Assembly: GCA_964424555.1 (NCBI GenBank)
Contig: CAYRIX010000019.1
Coordinates: 1-39,322 of the forward strand
Source: UMGS172 sp964424555
GTDB lineage: Bacteria > Bacillota > Clostridia > Oscillospirales > Acutalibacteraceae
Direction: 5' to 3'
DNA: 39,322 nucleotides
The notes beneath the pieces are model-generated. The model was not told the DNA's origin, ran no database searches, and saw only the letters and a list, made by a program, of their open reading frames with translations. Below, one piece after another: positions 6,991 through 16,211 of the stretch; position 1 is the first letter of the stretch, and each line of letters opens with the position of its first letter. A program made the translations under genes and the position numbers.

Positions 6991-9900
6991 ATGGCAAAGA
7001 GAACAGACATAAAAAAGATCCTTATTATCGGCTCGGGCCCGATCGTTATCGGTCAGGCGGCTGAGTTTGACTATGCAGGCACTCAGGCCTGCTTAGCATT
7101 GAAGGAGGAGGGCTACGAGGTAGTTCTTTGTAACTCCAACCCTGCTACAATTATGACCGATACCACCGTTGCCGACAAGGTATATATGGAACCGTTGACC
7201 TTGGAGTATATAGCCAAGATACTGCGTTACGAGCGTCCTGATGCCATTGTCCCCGGTATCGGCGGCCAGACAGGATTAAACCTTGCAATGCAGCTTGAGA
7301 AAAAAGGAGTACTTAAGGAGTGCGGAGTTGAACTTTTGGGCACCTCCAGCGAGAGTATCGAACGAGCCGAGGACCGTGAGCTTTTCAAGGAGCTTTGTCA
7401 GTCCATCGGCGAGCCTACCATTCCTTCCGAGATCACTTATAATATAGAAGAGGCAAAAGAGGCGGCCGCACGTATCGGCTACCCTGTAGTTCTCCGTCCC
7501 GCATTCACCTTGGGTGGTACAGGCGGCGGCTTTGCCTATAATGAGGAGGAGCTTATCGAGATTGGTCTTAACGCCTTCAAGCTTTCTCCTGTTTCGCAGG
7601 TGCTTATTGAAAAGAGCGTCCGCGGATACAAGGAGATCGAGTTTGAGGTCATGCGTGATTCTAACGATCACGCTATCACCATCTGCGGCATGGAAAATAT
7701 CGATCCTGTCGGCGTTCATACGGGTGACTCTCTTGTCGTAGCCCCTATTATGACCCTTAACGACCACGACCTCAAAATGCTTAATGACAGTGCAATAAAG
7801 CTTATTAAAGAGCTTAAGATAGAGGGCGGATGTAACGTTCAGTTTGCGTTAAATCCCCATTCGAGTGAGTATTATCTTATCGAGGTCAACCCCAGAGTTT
7901 CACGTTCGTCGGCTTTAGCTTCCAAGGCTTCGGGCTACCCCATTGCACGTGTCACGGCAAAGATTGCCGTTGGTATGGCTCTTGAGGATATCAAGATTGC
8001 CAACACCAATGCCGCTTTCGAGCCTCAGCTCGACTATGTTATTGCAAAGCTGCCCCGTTTCCCGTTCGATAAATTCACCTCTGCGCCCAACAAGCTCGGC
8101 ACTCAGATGAAGGCTACGGGTGAGGTTATGGGTATCGGCTCCAACCTCGAGGAAGCACTGCTTAAGGGCACACGCTCTTTGGAGGTTGGCGTTAACCATA
8201 TCTACCATGCCAAGTTTGACAACATGACCGAGGATGAGCTTAAGGAGTATATCAAGGAATTCCGTTCTGATAACATCTTTGCCATTGCAGAGCTGCTCGC
8301 ACGTGGCACTTCAATCGATGAGATCCACGAGATAACCATGATAACTCCGTTCTTCCTTGAGTCCATCAAGCGTATCGTTGACATGGAGGAGAACTTAAAG
8401 GTACATGTTAATGATAAGGAGACCTTGCTTGCCGCAAAGAAGATGGGCTTCAGCGATAAATATGTTGCCCGTATGTGGAAGTGCGATGAGCTGGATGTTT
8501 ACAAATTCCGTAAAGAAAACCGTTTGTTCCCCGTGTTTAAGATGGTCGACACCTGCCACACTGGTGCTTATATTCCTTATTTCTATTCGTCTTATTCCGA
8601 TGAAAACGCATCGGTGCTTACAGATAAAAAGAAGATAGTTGTTCTTGGTGCAGGTCCTATACGTATCGGTCAGGGTGTCGAGTTCGACTATTCCACTGTT
8701 CATGCTGTTGCAACCATCAAAAATTCGGGCTATGAGGCTATCATAATAAACAATAACCCCGAAACCGTTTCGACCGACTATACAACTGCTGATAAGCTTT
8801 ACTTTGAGCCACTCACTCCCGAGGATGTTATGAACATTATCGAGTTTGAGAAGCCTGAGGGCGTTGTAGCCTCCCTTGGCGGCCAGACCGCTATTAACTT
8901 GGCTCAGCCTCTCAGCGACCGTGGTGTCAAGATTATCGGCACCGACTGTGCCGCTATTGATAAGGCTGAGGACCGAAATGCTTTTGAGAATCTTCTTAAT
9001 GAGCTTGATATCCCGAGAGCTAAGGGTCAGGCTGTCACCAAGATAGAGGACGGTATTAAGGCCGCCGCTGAGATCGGCTATCCCGTGCTTGTTCGTCCGA
9101 GCTTTGTTTTGGGCGGTAGAGCTATGCAGATAGTTGCTAATGAAGATCAGCTTCGCCACTATCTTAAGACCGCTGTTGAGATCGATGAGGACAAGCCTGT
9201 TCTGGTTGACAAATATATCGAAGGCCGTGAGGTCGAGATCGATGCTATCTGTGACGGCCGTAACGTATTTGTCCCCGGTATTATGGAGCTAGTCGAGCGC
9301 ACGGGTGTTCACTCTGGTGACTCAATCAGCGTATACCCCTCATTCAGCATTTCGGATAAGGTCAAGGGCATCATCCTGCAGTATGCCAAGAAGTTAGGTC
9401 TTGGAATCGGCATTGTTGGTCTTTATAACATTCAGTTTATAGTTGACAAGGATGACAACGTATTTATCATTGAGGTCAACCCCCGTTCGTCACGTACCGT
9501 TCCGTTCCTCTCCAAGGCAACAGGCTACAGCCTTGCTGATATTGCAACCGAGTGTATTTTGGGCAAGAGTTTAAAAGAGCAGGGCTTCTTTGACATCTAT
9601 CCCGATGAGAAAAAGCGTTGGTATGCAAAGGCTCCTGTCTTCTCGTTCAATAAGATAAGAGGACTTGATGCTTACCTCTCGCCCGAAATGAAGTCGACCG
9701 GTGAAGCCATAGGCTATGACGATAAGCTCAACCGTGCGCTTTATAAGGCTTTGCAGGCATCGGGTATGCATTTACAGAACTACGGTACGGTGTTTGCCAC
9801 TATTGCCGACCGTGATAAGGAAGAGGCTCTGCCACTTATACGCCGTTTCTATAACCTTGGCTTTAACATCGAGGCAACTGAGGGTACTGCCGAATTCCTC

Positions 9901-10164
9901 AAAAAGAACGGTATCCGCACCCATGTTTTAGGTAAGATAAGCGACGGCTGTGAGGAGATTCCCGAGTCCTTGCGTCAGGGTCACATTGCTTACGTTATCA
10001 ACACTAAGGACCCCGGCGACAGCGATCAGCGTAACGACGGACACCAGATCCGTCAGCTTGCTACTGAGAACAACGTCACAATGTTCACAGCACTTGATAC
10101 CGTTAAGGTCGTGCTTGATGTTCTCGAAGAGACTACTCTCTGTGTATCCACTATCGACGCATAA
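6991..10164 (+). CDS. carB: Carbamoyl-phosphate synthase large subunit
   Basis: This 1057-residue subunit makes carbamoyl phosphate from bicarbonate, ammonia and two ATP. Two homologous halves each carry an ATP-grasp domain: IIGSGPIVIGQAAEFDYAG opens the first, and VLGAGPIRIGQGVEFDYS near residue 555 opens the second. EVNPRVSRSSALASKA and EVNPRSSRTVPFLSKA are the ATP-site segments. The last 120 or so residues are the MGS-like allosteric domain. GGAGG at 6978-6982 fixes the ATG at 6991; an in-frame TTG at 6976 overlaps that site. The glutaminase partner gene carA is not next to it and not elsewhere in the window, so ammonia delivery depends on a distant carA. Confidence 0.97.
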   Translation: MAKRTDIKKILIIGSGPIVIGQAAEFDYAGTQACLALKEEGYEVVLCNSNPATIMTDTTVADKVYMEPLTLEYIAKILRYERPDAIVPGIGGQTGLNLAMQLEKKGVLKECGVELLGTSSESIERAEDRELFKELCQSIGEPTIPSEITYNIEEAKEAAARIGYPVVLRPAFTLGGTGGGFAYNEEELIEIGLNAFKLSPVSQVLIEKSVRGYKEIEFEVMRDSNDHAITICGMENIDPVGVHTGDSLVVAPIMTLNDHDLKMLNDSAIKLIKELKIEGGCNVQFALNPHSSEYYLIEVNPRVSRSSALASKASGYPIARVTAKIAVGMALEDIKIANTNAAFEPQLDYVIAKLPRFPFDKFTSAPNKLGTQMKATGEVMGIGSNLEEALLKGTRSLEVGVNHIYHAKFDNMTEDELKEYIKEFRSDNIFAIAELLARGTSIDEIHEITMITPFFLESIKRIVDMEENLKVHVNDKETLLAAKKMGFSDKYVARMWKCDELDVYKFRKENRLFPVFKMVDTCHTGAYIPYFYSSYSDENASVLTDKKKIVVLGAGPIRIGQGVEFDYSTVHAVATIKNSGYEAIIINNNPETVSTDYTTADKLYFEPLTPEDVMNIIEFEKPEGVVASLGGQTAINLAQPLSDRGVKIIGTDCAAIDKAEDRNAFENLLNELDIPRAKGQAVTKIEDGIKAAAEIGYPVLVRPSFVLGGRAMQIVANEDQLRHYLKTAVEIDEDKPVLVDKYIEGREVEIDAICDGRNVFVPGIMELVERTGVHSGDSISVYPSFSISDKVKGIILQYAKKLGLGIGIVGLYNIQFIVDKDDNVFIIEVNPRSSRTVPFLSKATGYSLADIATECILGKSLKEQGFFDIYPDEKKRWYAKAPVFSFNKIRGLDAYLSPEMKSTGEAIGYDDKLNRALYKALQASGMHLQNYGTVFATIADRDKEEALPLIRRFYNLGFNIEATEGTAEFLKKNGIRTHVLGKISDGCEEIPESLRQGHIAYVINTKDPGDSDQRNDGHQIRQLATENNVTMFTALDTVKVVLDVLEETTLCVSTIDA

Positions 10165-10173
10165 GGAGCAGAT

Positions 10174-10905
10174 ATGAAACAAGGTATTTTTGAAATTACC
10201 GAAAACCGTATGATAGCAAAAAACACCTACCTTATGATTTTAAAGGGTGATGTTTCAGACGTTACGGCTTCGGGTCAGTTTATCAATATAAAATTGGACG
10301 GTTTCTTCCTTCGCAGACCAATTTCGGTCTGCGATGTGAACGCCGATTCAGTTACCATTATCTACAAGGTGGTAGGTAAGGGCACTGAGGTCATGGCTAA
10401 AATGCAGGCGGGTCAGCCCCTTGACGTTCTGACAGGTCTCGGCAACGGCTATGACCTGTCAAAATCGGGCGACCGTCCCTTGTTGCTTGGCGGCGGTGCA
10501 GGTGTTCCGCCTATGTATATGCTTTGCCGTTTGCTTTTAGCAGAGGGAAAAAAGCCCTCGGTTATCTTAGGCTTTAACTCCAAGGATGAGGTCTTCTTTG
10601 AGGACGAGTTCAAGGCTTTGGGCGCTGAGGTCATTGTTACCACCGCTGATGGAAGCTACGGTAAAAAAGGCTTTGTTACCGATGCTATGAGAGAAATGGA
10701 TTATACATATTTTTACACCTGCGGTCCCGAGCCGATGCTTAAGGCTATTGACAAGACGGCTCTAACCTCAGGTCAGTTGAGCTTTGAGGAGCGCATGGGT
10801 TGCGGTTTTGGTGCCTGTATGGGTTGCTCGTGCAAGACTAAATACGGCAACAAGCGTATCTGTAAGGATGGCCCCGTTTTAGAAAGAGAGGAGATCATAT
10901 GGTAA
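10174..10905 (+). CDS. pyrK: Dihydroorotate dehydrogenase electron transfer subunit
   Basis: This 243-residue protein is the FAD- and [2Fe-2S]-carrying subunit of class 1B dihydroorotate dehydrogenase; it passes electrons from PyrD to NAD+. RRPISVCD (about 48-55) is the FAD-binding motif, and LLGGGAGVPPMY starts the NAD-binding part. The C-terminal cluster site has Cys at 210, 215, 218 and 230, in MGCGFGACMGCSC...C. AAGGAG precedes the ATG, nine bases after carB. Its last seven bases overlap the start of pyrD, so the two subunits are probably translated together. Confidence 0.96.
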   Translation: MKQGIFEITENRMIAKNTYLMILKGDVSDVTASGQFINIKLDGFFLRRPISVCDVNADSVTIIYKVVGKGTEVMAKMQAGQPLDVLTGLGNGYDLSKSGDRPLLLGGGAGVPPMYMLCRLLLAEGKKPSVILGFNSKDEVFFEDEFKALGAEVIVTTADGSYGKKGFVTDAMREMDYTYFYTCGPEPMLKAIDKTALTSGQLSFEERMGCGFGACMGCSCKTKYGNKRICKDGPVLEREEIIW

Positions 10906-11816
10906 ATACAAAGGTTACACTTTGCGGAATAGAAATGGATAATCCTCTTATCCCTGCCAGCGGCACCTTCGGTTTCGGTTACGAATTTGCCGAAATTTAT
11001 GATATTAACTGCCTTGGAACGTTTTCTTTCAAAGGTACTACCAAGGACCCTCGCTTCGGCAACCCCACACCGAGAATTGCGGAGTGTGACAGCGGTATGA
11101 TAAATGCTGTCGGTCTGCAGAATCCCGGTGTTGACAAGGTTTTGAGCGAGGAACTTCCCAAGCTCAAAAAGTGTTTCCATAAGCCCGTTATGGCCAATGT
11201 CAGCGGATTTTCGGTTGAGGATTACGCTTATACTGTTGAAAAATTGGACGTTGAGAGCCAAATCGGCTGGTTTGAGGTCAATGTATCCTGCCCCAATGTC
11301 CACGGTGGCGGCATGAGCTTCGGCACTTCACCTGAGGCAGCCGCTGAGGTTACACGTGCTTGCCGCAAGGTTACAAAAAAGCCGTTGCTTATCAAGCTTT
11401 CGCCCAACGTTACCGATATCGTGTCGATCGCCAAGGCTTGTGAGGATGCAGGTGCCGACGGCATCAGCATGATAAACACGATGCTTGGTATGAGAATAGA
11501 CCTCAAGACCAAAAAACCTGTAATCGCCAATAAAATGGGCGGATTTTCGGGTCCTGCCATCAAGCCTGTGGCACTTCGTATGGTTTATCAGGTCTATGAT
11601 GCGGTAAAAATTCCGATTGTCGGTATGGGCGGTATTTCTACTGCCGAGGACGTTATCGAAATGATGCTTGCGGGTGCAACCGCCGTTCAGGTCGGTGCCG
11701 CAAACCTTGTTGACCCTTACTGTTGCAAGGATATTATCGACAAACTGCCAGAGGTTATGCATAAGTACGGAATCAATGATTTAAATGATATTATAGGAGG
11801 AGCACACAATGGGTAA
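10899..11816 (+). CDS. pyrD: Dihydroorotate dehydrogenase, class 1B catalytic subunit
   Basis: This 305-residue TIM-barrel flavoprotein oxidises dihydroorotate to orotate using FMN and passes electrons through PyrK. NPLIPASGTFGFG near the N-terminus and the active-site loop NVSCPNVHGGG with catalytic Cys131 identify the class 1 family; Cys rather than Ser is the expected base. The C-terminal IVGMGGI...GATAVQVGAAN is the FMN phosphate site. The start lies inside the end of pyrK, with AGAGGAG upstream, and the end overlaps pyrF by eight bases. Confidence 0.97.
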   Translation: MVNTKVTLCGIEMDNPLIPASGTFGFGYEFAEIYDINCLGTFSFKGTTKDPRFGNPTPRIAECDSGMINAVGLQNPGVDKVLSEELPKLKKCFHKPVMANVSGFSVEDYAYTVEKLDVESQIGWFEVNVSCPNVHGGGMSFGTSPEAAAEVTRACRKVTKKPLLIKLSPNVTDIVSIAKACEDAGADGISMINTMLGMRIDLKTKKPVIANKMGGFSGPAIKPVALRMVYQVYDAVKIPIVGMGGISTAEDVIEMMLAGATAVQVGAANLVDPYCCKDIIDKLPEVMHKYGINDLNDIIGGAHNG

Positions 11817-12507
11817 GGATGTTATTATTGCATGTGATTTTGCGAGCAAGGAGGCTTGTCTTTCGTTTTTGGACAAGTTCACAGGTCGCAAGCCGTTTGT
11901 TAAGATCGGTATGGAGCTTTTCTATGCCGCAGGCCCTGAAATTGTAAGAGAAATCAAGGCAAGAGGTCATAAAATTTTCCTCGACCTCAAACTCCACGAT
12001 ATTCCCAACACCGTTAAAAAGTCGATGGCTGTTTTGTCCAACCTCGACGTTGATATGACCAACCTGCACGCAGGTGGCACCATTTCTATGATGGAGGCAG
12101 GTTTGGAGGGACTGACCCGTGCAGACGGCACAAGACCTTTGCTTATCGCCGTTACTCAGTTGACCTCCACCGATCAGGAGAGAATGGAGAACGATCTGCT
12201 CATCAAAGAGCCTATCGATAAGGTCGTTATGCACTATGCTCACAACGCAATGGTCGCAGGTCTTGACGGTGTTGTTTGCTCGCCTCTTGAGGCAGGCAAG
12301 GTTCACGAGACCTGTGGTGAGAAGTTCCTCACCGTCACTCCGGGTGTCCGTTTTGCTGACGGTGACGTCGGTGACCAGAAGCGTGTCATGACCCCTGCCG
12401 AAGCCAAGAGAATCGGTTCCGACTATATCGTTGTCGGCCGTCCCATTACCGCCGCAGAGGATCCCGTTGCCGCTTATGAGCGCTGTGTAGCTGAGTTCTG
12501 CGACTAA
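11809..12507 (+). CDS. pyrF: Orotidine 5'-phosphate decarboxylase
   Basis: This 232-residue enzyme decarboxylates OMP to UMP, the last step of the pathway. The signature DLKLHDIPNTV contains the catalytic Asp59, Lys61 and Asp64, and Lys32 in VKIGMELF completes the charged tetrad. The C-terminal TPGVRF and VVGRPIT segments bind the phosphate. AGGAGGA precedes the ATG, which lies within the last codons of pyrD, indicating coupled translation. Length and motifs match the PyrF group found in Bacillus and clostridia. Confidence 0.97.
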   Translation: MGKDVIIACDFASKEACLSFLDKFTGRKPFVKIGMELFYAAGPEIVREIKARGHKIFLDLKLHDIPNTVKKSMAVLSNLDVDMTNLHAGGTISMMEAGLEGLTRADGTRPLLIAVTQLTSTDQERMENDLLIKEPIDKVVMHYAHNAMVAGLDGVVCSPLEAGKVHETCGEKFLTVTPGVRFADGDVGDQKRVMTPAEAKRIGSDYIVVGRPITAAEDPVAAYERCVAEFCD

Positions 12508-12543
12508 ACCTGATCAAACAAAGTTGAGTAAGAGGTGCGGAAA

Positions 12544-13344
12544 ATGAGATATGTATGGGACAATGATCTGCATATTCATTCGCAGTTGTCACTGTGCTCA
12601 CGCGACCCCGAGCAGACGACCGAGCGTATTTTGCAGTATGCTAAGGATAACGGACTTAAAACGATAGTTTTGACCGACCATTGCTGGGATGACAAGAGCA
12701 TTCCGTCAAGCGACTGGTATAAGTATCAGGATTATGAGTATTGCAGGCGTTCGTTGCCGTTGCCAACTGCTGACGGAATTGATTTCTTGTTTGGTGTTGA
12801 GACCGAGATGTACAAGGACTTTACTATTCCGTTGAGGCAAGAGGCTTATGACGAGCTTGCTTTTATCGTTGTTCCGTTGACCCACATGCACATGGTGGGG
12901 CATGCCATCTCAAAAGAGCAGGGAGCAAGTCCCGAAGCTCGAGCCAAGGCTTGGGTTGACCGTTTTGAGGCGTTTTTGGCTAAAGACCTGCCTTTTAAAA
13001 AAATTGGTCTTGCTCACTTGACCTGCGGACTCATCGCACCTAACCGTGAAGACTATTTAAAAACACTTGAGCTTATCCCCGAGGATAAAATGACCGAGCT
13101 TTTCAAAAAAGCAGCCGAGGTCGGAGTGGGAATCGAGCTGAACGCAGACGATATGAACTTTAAACCCGAAGAGGCCGAAACGGTGCTTCGTATGTACCGG
13201 ATAGCTAAGACTCAGAGCTGTAAGTTTTATATGGGGTCTGATGCACACCATCCCGCAAGCTTTGAAAAGTGCGATTTTGTCTTTAATCGCGCAATAGATA
13301 TGCTCGGTCTTACCGAGGACGACAAGTTCTATATTGGTAAATGA
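12544..13344 (+). CDS. PHP-domain phosphoesterase-like protein
   Basis: This 266-residue protein belongs to the PHP superfamily of metal-dependent phosphoesterases. The metal-binding motifs are present in order: HIH (H10, H12), LTDH (D45, H46), an internal E-rich segment with GVETEM, GLAHLTC and GSDAHH near the C-terminus. The arrangement is closest to the HisK-type histidinol-phosphatase group, but there is no histidine gene nearby. It sits between pyrF and pyrE with spacings of 36 and 26 bases, so it is very probably in the pyr transcript. AGAGGTG precedes ATG 12544; a GTG at 12535 overlaps that site and is less likely. The substrate is unknown; a nucleotide or sugar phosphate is a guess. 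Confidence 0.85.
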   Translation: MRYVWDNDLHIHSQLSLCSRDPEQTTERILQYAKDNGLKTIVLTDHCWDDKSIPSSDWYKYQDYEYCRRSLPLPTADGIDFLFGVETEMYKDFTIPLRQEAYDELAFIVVPLTHMHMVGHAISKEQGASPEARAKAWVDRFEAFLAKDLPFKKIGLAHLTCGLIAPNREDYLKTLELIPEDKMTELFKKAAEVGVGIELNADDMNFKPEEAETVLRMYRIAKTQSCKFYMGSDAHHPASFEKCDFVFNRAIDMLGLTEDDKFYIGK

Positions 13345-13370
13345 TATTTTAGATATAAGGAGAATGGAAA

Positions 13371-14027
13371 ATGGAAAGCTATAAGAGAGAATTCATTCAG
13401 TTTTTAGAGGGGGCAGGAGTTCTAAAATTCGGCGATTTCACCGCAAAATCGGGACGTAAGATCCCTTATTTCATCAACGCCGGCGATATCAAGACCGGTG
13501 ACCAGATCTCCAAGCTCGGCGAGTTCTATGCCAAGGCTTATTTTGAAAAGGTTGGAACTAAGAAAACCGTTCTTTACGGCCCCGCTTACAAGGGTATCCC
13601 GATTGCTGTTTCGGTTGCTTGCGCATTGTCCAAAGAAGGCCTTGATGTTCCTTTCTTCTTCAACCGTAAAGAGGAAAAGGATCATGGTGAGGGCGGAGTT
13701 TTTGTAGGCTACAAGCCTCAGGCAGGCGAGGAGATCGTCATTGTTGAGGATGTTATCACCGCAGGTACTGCAATAAGAGAGAGTATGGCTATTCTGTCAG
13801 GGTTAGAGGGCACCAAGGTCGCCGCAACCTTCGTTATGGTCGATCGTAAGGAAAAGGGTCAGACCGAGAAGTCGGCTATGGCCGAGGTCGGTGAGGAGTT
13901 CGGCTTCCCTGTGTACTCGGTTGTCGATGTTTACGATATTATCGAGTACCTTGAGGAAGACCCCAAAAATAAAGAAAACGTTGACCGCATCAAGGCATAC
14001 CTTGCCATCAACGGCGCAAAGGCATAA
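13371..14027 (+). CDS. pyrE: Orotate phosphoribosyltransferase
   Basis: This 218-residue enzyme joins orotate and PRPP to form OMP. The PRPP-binding motif EIVIVEDVITAGTAI is at 121-135. The mobile catalytic loop FFNRKEEKDHGEGG contains R99, K100, K103 and H105. AAGGAG precedes ATG 13371; an ATG seven bases upstream is out of frame. Length is normal. It follows the PHP gene by 26 bases and precedes pyrB by 29. Confidence 0.97.
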   Translation: MESYKREFIQFLEGAGVLKFGDFTAKSGRKIPYFINAGDIKTGDQISKLGEFYAKAYFEKVGTKKTVLYGPAYKGIPIAVSVACALSKEGLDVPFFFNRKEEKDHGEGGVFVGYKPQAGEEIVIVEDVITAGTAIRESMAILSGLEGTKVAATFVMVDRKEKGQTEKSAMAEVGEEFGFPVYSVVDVYDIIEYLEEDPKNKENVDRIKAYLAINGAKA

Positions 14028-14056
14028 GCAAAATATTCAGAAAGGCTGACCTTAAT

Positions 14057-14974
14057 ATGAGAAGTCTTATAAGTATTCTTGATCTGAACGTTGACGAGAT
14101 CGCCGAGCTTGTTGCGACCGCCAACGATATCATTGCCAATCCTAAAAAGTACAGCGAAGTCTGTCACGGCAAGAAGCTTGCAACCCTGTTTTTCGAGCCG
14201 TCGACCAGAACTCGTTTGAGCTTCGAGGCCGCTATGTACGAGCTTGGCGGTAATGTGATCGGCTTTTCCGAGGCGCAGAGCTCGTCGGCCGCTAAAGGCG
14301 AAAGCATTGCAGATACGGCCAAGACCATTTCCTGCTATGCCGATATTATCGCAATGCGCCACCCCAAGGAGGGCGCACCGCTTGTTGCCGCTATGAACGC
14401 ATCTATCCCCGTTATCAACGCAGGTGACGGCGGTCACAACCACCCAACACAGACCTTGGCCGACCTTTTGACCATTCAGCGTGAAAAGGGCGGATTTAAT
14501 GGACTTACCATTGGTCTTTGCGGTGACCTGAAATTCGGCCGCACCGTCCATTCACTTATAGAGGCGATGGCACGTTATGAGGATGTTAGGTTTGTGCTCA
14601 TTTCACCTGAGGAGCTTAAGCTTCCGAGCTATGTCAAGAACGATGTACTAAAAAAGCACGGTATCAAGTATAAGCAGACCACCGACCTTGAAGCCGTTAT
14701 GCCCGAACTTGACATACTTTATATGACCCGTGTTCAGCGTGAGCGATTCTTCAATGAAGAAGATTATTTACGGTTGAAGGATAGCTATATTTTGACTCCG
14801 CAGAAGCTTAAAAATGCCAAGCCCGACCTCAGCATTATGCATCCGCTGCCGAGAGTCAACGAAATCAGTGTCGCTATCGACAATGATCCGAGAGCTGCAT
14901 ATTTCAAGCAGGTCTTGAACGGAAAATATATGAGAATGGCGCTTATCATGAAGCTTTTGGAGGTGACGGCGTAA
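14057..14974 (+). CDS. pyrB: Aspartate carbamoyltransferase catalytic subunit
   Basis: This 305-residue subunit transfers the carbamoyl group to aspartate. FEPSTRTRLSFE (46-57) is the carbamoyl-phosphate site with S49, T50, R51 and T52. NHPTQTLADL and MHPLPRVNEI are the other conserved active-site segments. The stop codon shares one base with the ATG of pyrI, as expected for subunits of one holoenzyme. Upstream is an AAAGG site about ten bases before the ATG. Confidence 0.97.
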   Translation: MRSLISILDLNVDEIAELVATANDIIANPKKYSEVCHGKKLATLFFEPSTRTRLSFEAAMYELGGNVIGFSEAQSSSAAKGESIADTAKTISCYADIIAMRHPKEGAPLVAAMNASIPVINAGDGGHNHPTQTLADLLTIQREKGGFNGLTIGLCGDLKFGRTVHSLIEAMARYEDVRFVLISPEELKLPSYVKNDVLKKHGIKYKQTTDLEAVMPELDILYMTRVQRERFFNEEDYLRLKDSYILTPQKLKNAKPDLSIMHPLPRVNEISVAIDNDPRAAYFKQVLNGKYMRMALIMKLLEVTA

Positions 14975-15396
14975 TGAATATCAATCCTATCAAAAACGGT
15001 ATCGTTATTGACCATATCACCGCAGGCAAGGCTATGCAGATATACACTCTTTTAGGGTTAGATAAGCTCGATTGCTCGGTTGCCATCATCAAGAATGTTG
15101 AAAGCGGACGTATGGGCAAAAAGGACATTGTCAAGATCGATTTTGACTATGATATTGATATAGATGTGCTTGGTTACATTGATTCGGGTGTTACCGTTAA
15201 CGTTATCAAAAACGGCGAGATCATCGAGAAAAAATGCGTCGAGCTTCCCGAAAAGCTGACCAACGTCATTTTCTGCAAGAACCCGAGATGTATTTCCTCC
15301 TGCGAGCAGGAGCTACCGCATATCTTCAAGCTGACCGACAAAAATCAGAAGATATACCGCTGTCTCTACTGCGAGACCAAAGCGAAAAATCTGTAA
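14974..15396 (+). CDS. pyrI: Aspartate carbamoyltransferase regulatory subunit
   Basis: This 140-residue subunit binds allosteric nucleotides and links catalytic trimers of aspartate carbamoyltransferase. The N-terminal part includes GIVIDHITAGKA, the nucleotide-binding strand of the family. The C-terminal zinc domain has Cys at 101, 106, 130 and 133, the CX4C...CX2C pattern known from Escherichia coli PyrI. Its presence predicts end-product control of the enzyme in addition to attenuation of the operon. It is the last gene before a strong terminator. Confidence 0.96.
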   Translation: MNINPIKNGIVIDHITAGKAMQIYTLLGLDKLDCSVAIIKNVESGRMGKKDIVKIDFDYDIDIDVLGYIDSGVTVNVIKNGEIIEKKCVELPEKLTNVIFCKNPRCISSCEQELPHIFKLTDKNQKIYRCLYCETKAKNL

Positions 15397-15402
15397 AAAT
15401 GA

Positions 15403-15456
15403 TATTACAAAGCAAAAAAAATCTCCCGTGATTGGGAGATTTTTTGCTTTGTAATA
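15403..15456. terminator. Long bidirectional terminator between pyrI and esterase
   Basis: A near-perfect hairpin with arms of 25 and 23 bases encloses the loop GTGATT. The core is AATCTCCC/GGGAGATT, flanked by A and T tracts inside the stem, then GCTTTGTAATA closing the outside. Pairs of A/T tracts make it work on both strands, so it should end the pyr operon from the left and the esterase transcript from the right. Confidence 0.9.
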
Positions 15457-15466
15457 CTTAATAATT

Positions 15467-16210
15467 TTAAAGCTCAATGAGCTCTTTTATCATTTCAGCG
15501 TAGGTAACACCGTTATCGTAGTCTTTCCTGGCGTAGTGCGTGTGGGTACCGTGCATTACCTTGAGCATTACCTTGCTCATATCGTACTCAAAATGCCTTA
15601 ACGTACCAAGCACCAGCATGGTCTGCTCGTAGCGGTTCTTCATATCGTTGTCCGACACGATAAATGCCATTTTGGGGTATTCCTTTTCGGCACCGATATG
15701 ATAAAGCGGTGCGGTTTCGTCAACAATAATGCGGCGACGGTCAACTCCACTGTATTTCAGCACGTTGAAGTGTGCGGTAGGCTGACCTGCATCGTGGAAA
15801 TAACCTGAAATATCTTCAGCCTCAACACCTACAGCACCGAGCCAACGGCGGTCGAAGCACAGCATCATCGAAAGATAACCTCCTGCCGATGAACCACCAA
15901 CATAGATACCGTTGCAGTTTCCGTAATTGGCAATGTTGTCCTTTACCCATTTGACGGCGGCCGCCGCATCCTCGATAAAATCTGGATATTTAGCATCGGG
16001 GAACATACGGTATTCGACCGAAACACTGGCGATGCCTCGGTCACTCAATTGTTCGGCAATGTGCTTGAAGCCCTTGCGACTGCCCGAAACCAATCCGCCA
16101 CCGTGCAGGTGAATGTAAACAGGGAAGCTGTCGCAATCGGGAACATAAACATCAAGCAGCTGCATATTACTTGCGTTTTCAATGTAAGGTATGTCAAGAT
16201 ATGTTTTCAT
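15467..16210 (-). CDS. Alpha/beta hydrolase, esterase/lipase type
   Basis: This 247-residue protein has the alpha/beta-hydrolase fold of acetyl-esterase and lipase-like enzymes. The oxyanion-hole motif HGGG is at 36-39, and the nucleophile elbow GGSSAGG puts the catalytic Ser at 108. An Asp in SDNDMK and a His in HGTHTHY near the C-terminus can complete the triad. No signal peptide is visible, so it should act in the cytoplasm, perhaps on deacylation of imported small glycosides. AGGGA precedes ATG 16210, which lies one base after the stop of the small membrane protein gene, so the two are coupled. The natural substrate is unknown. Confidence 0.88.
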   Translation of the reverse strand: MKTYLDIPYIENASNMQLLDVYVPDCDSFPVYIHLHGGGLVSGSRKGFKHIAEQLSDRGIASVSVEYRMFPDAKYPDFIEDAAAAVKWVKDNIANYGNCNGIYVGGSSAGGYLSMMLCFDRRWLGAVGVEAEDISGYFHDAGQPTAHFNVLKYSGVDRRRIIVDETAPLYHIGAEKEYPKMAFIVSDNDMKNRYEQTMLVLGTLRHFEYDMSKVMLKVMHGTHTHYARKDYDNGVTYAEMIKELIEL

Positions 16211-16211
16211 G

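Noticed and set aside
8395..9159. 254-codon minus-strand frame opposite carB
   Set aside because: It is an antisense shadow without a ribosome binding site or recognisable domain.
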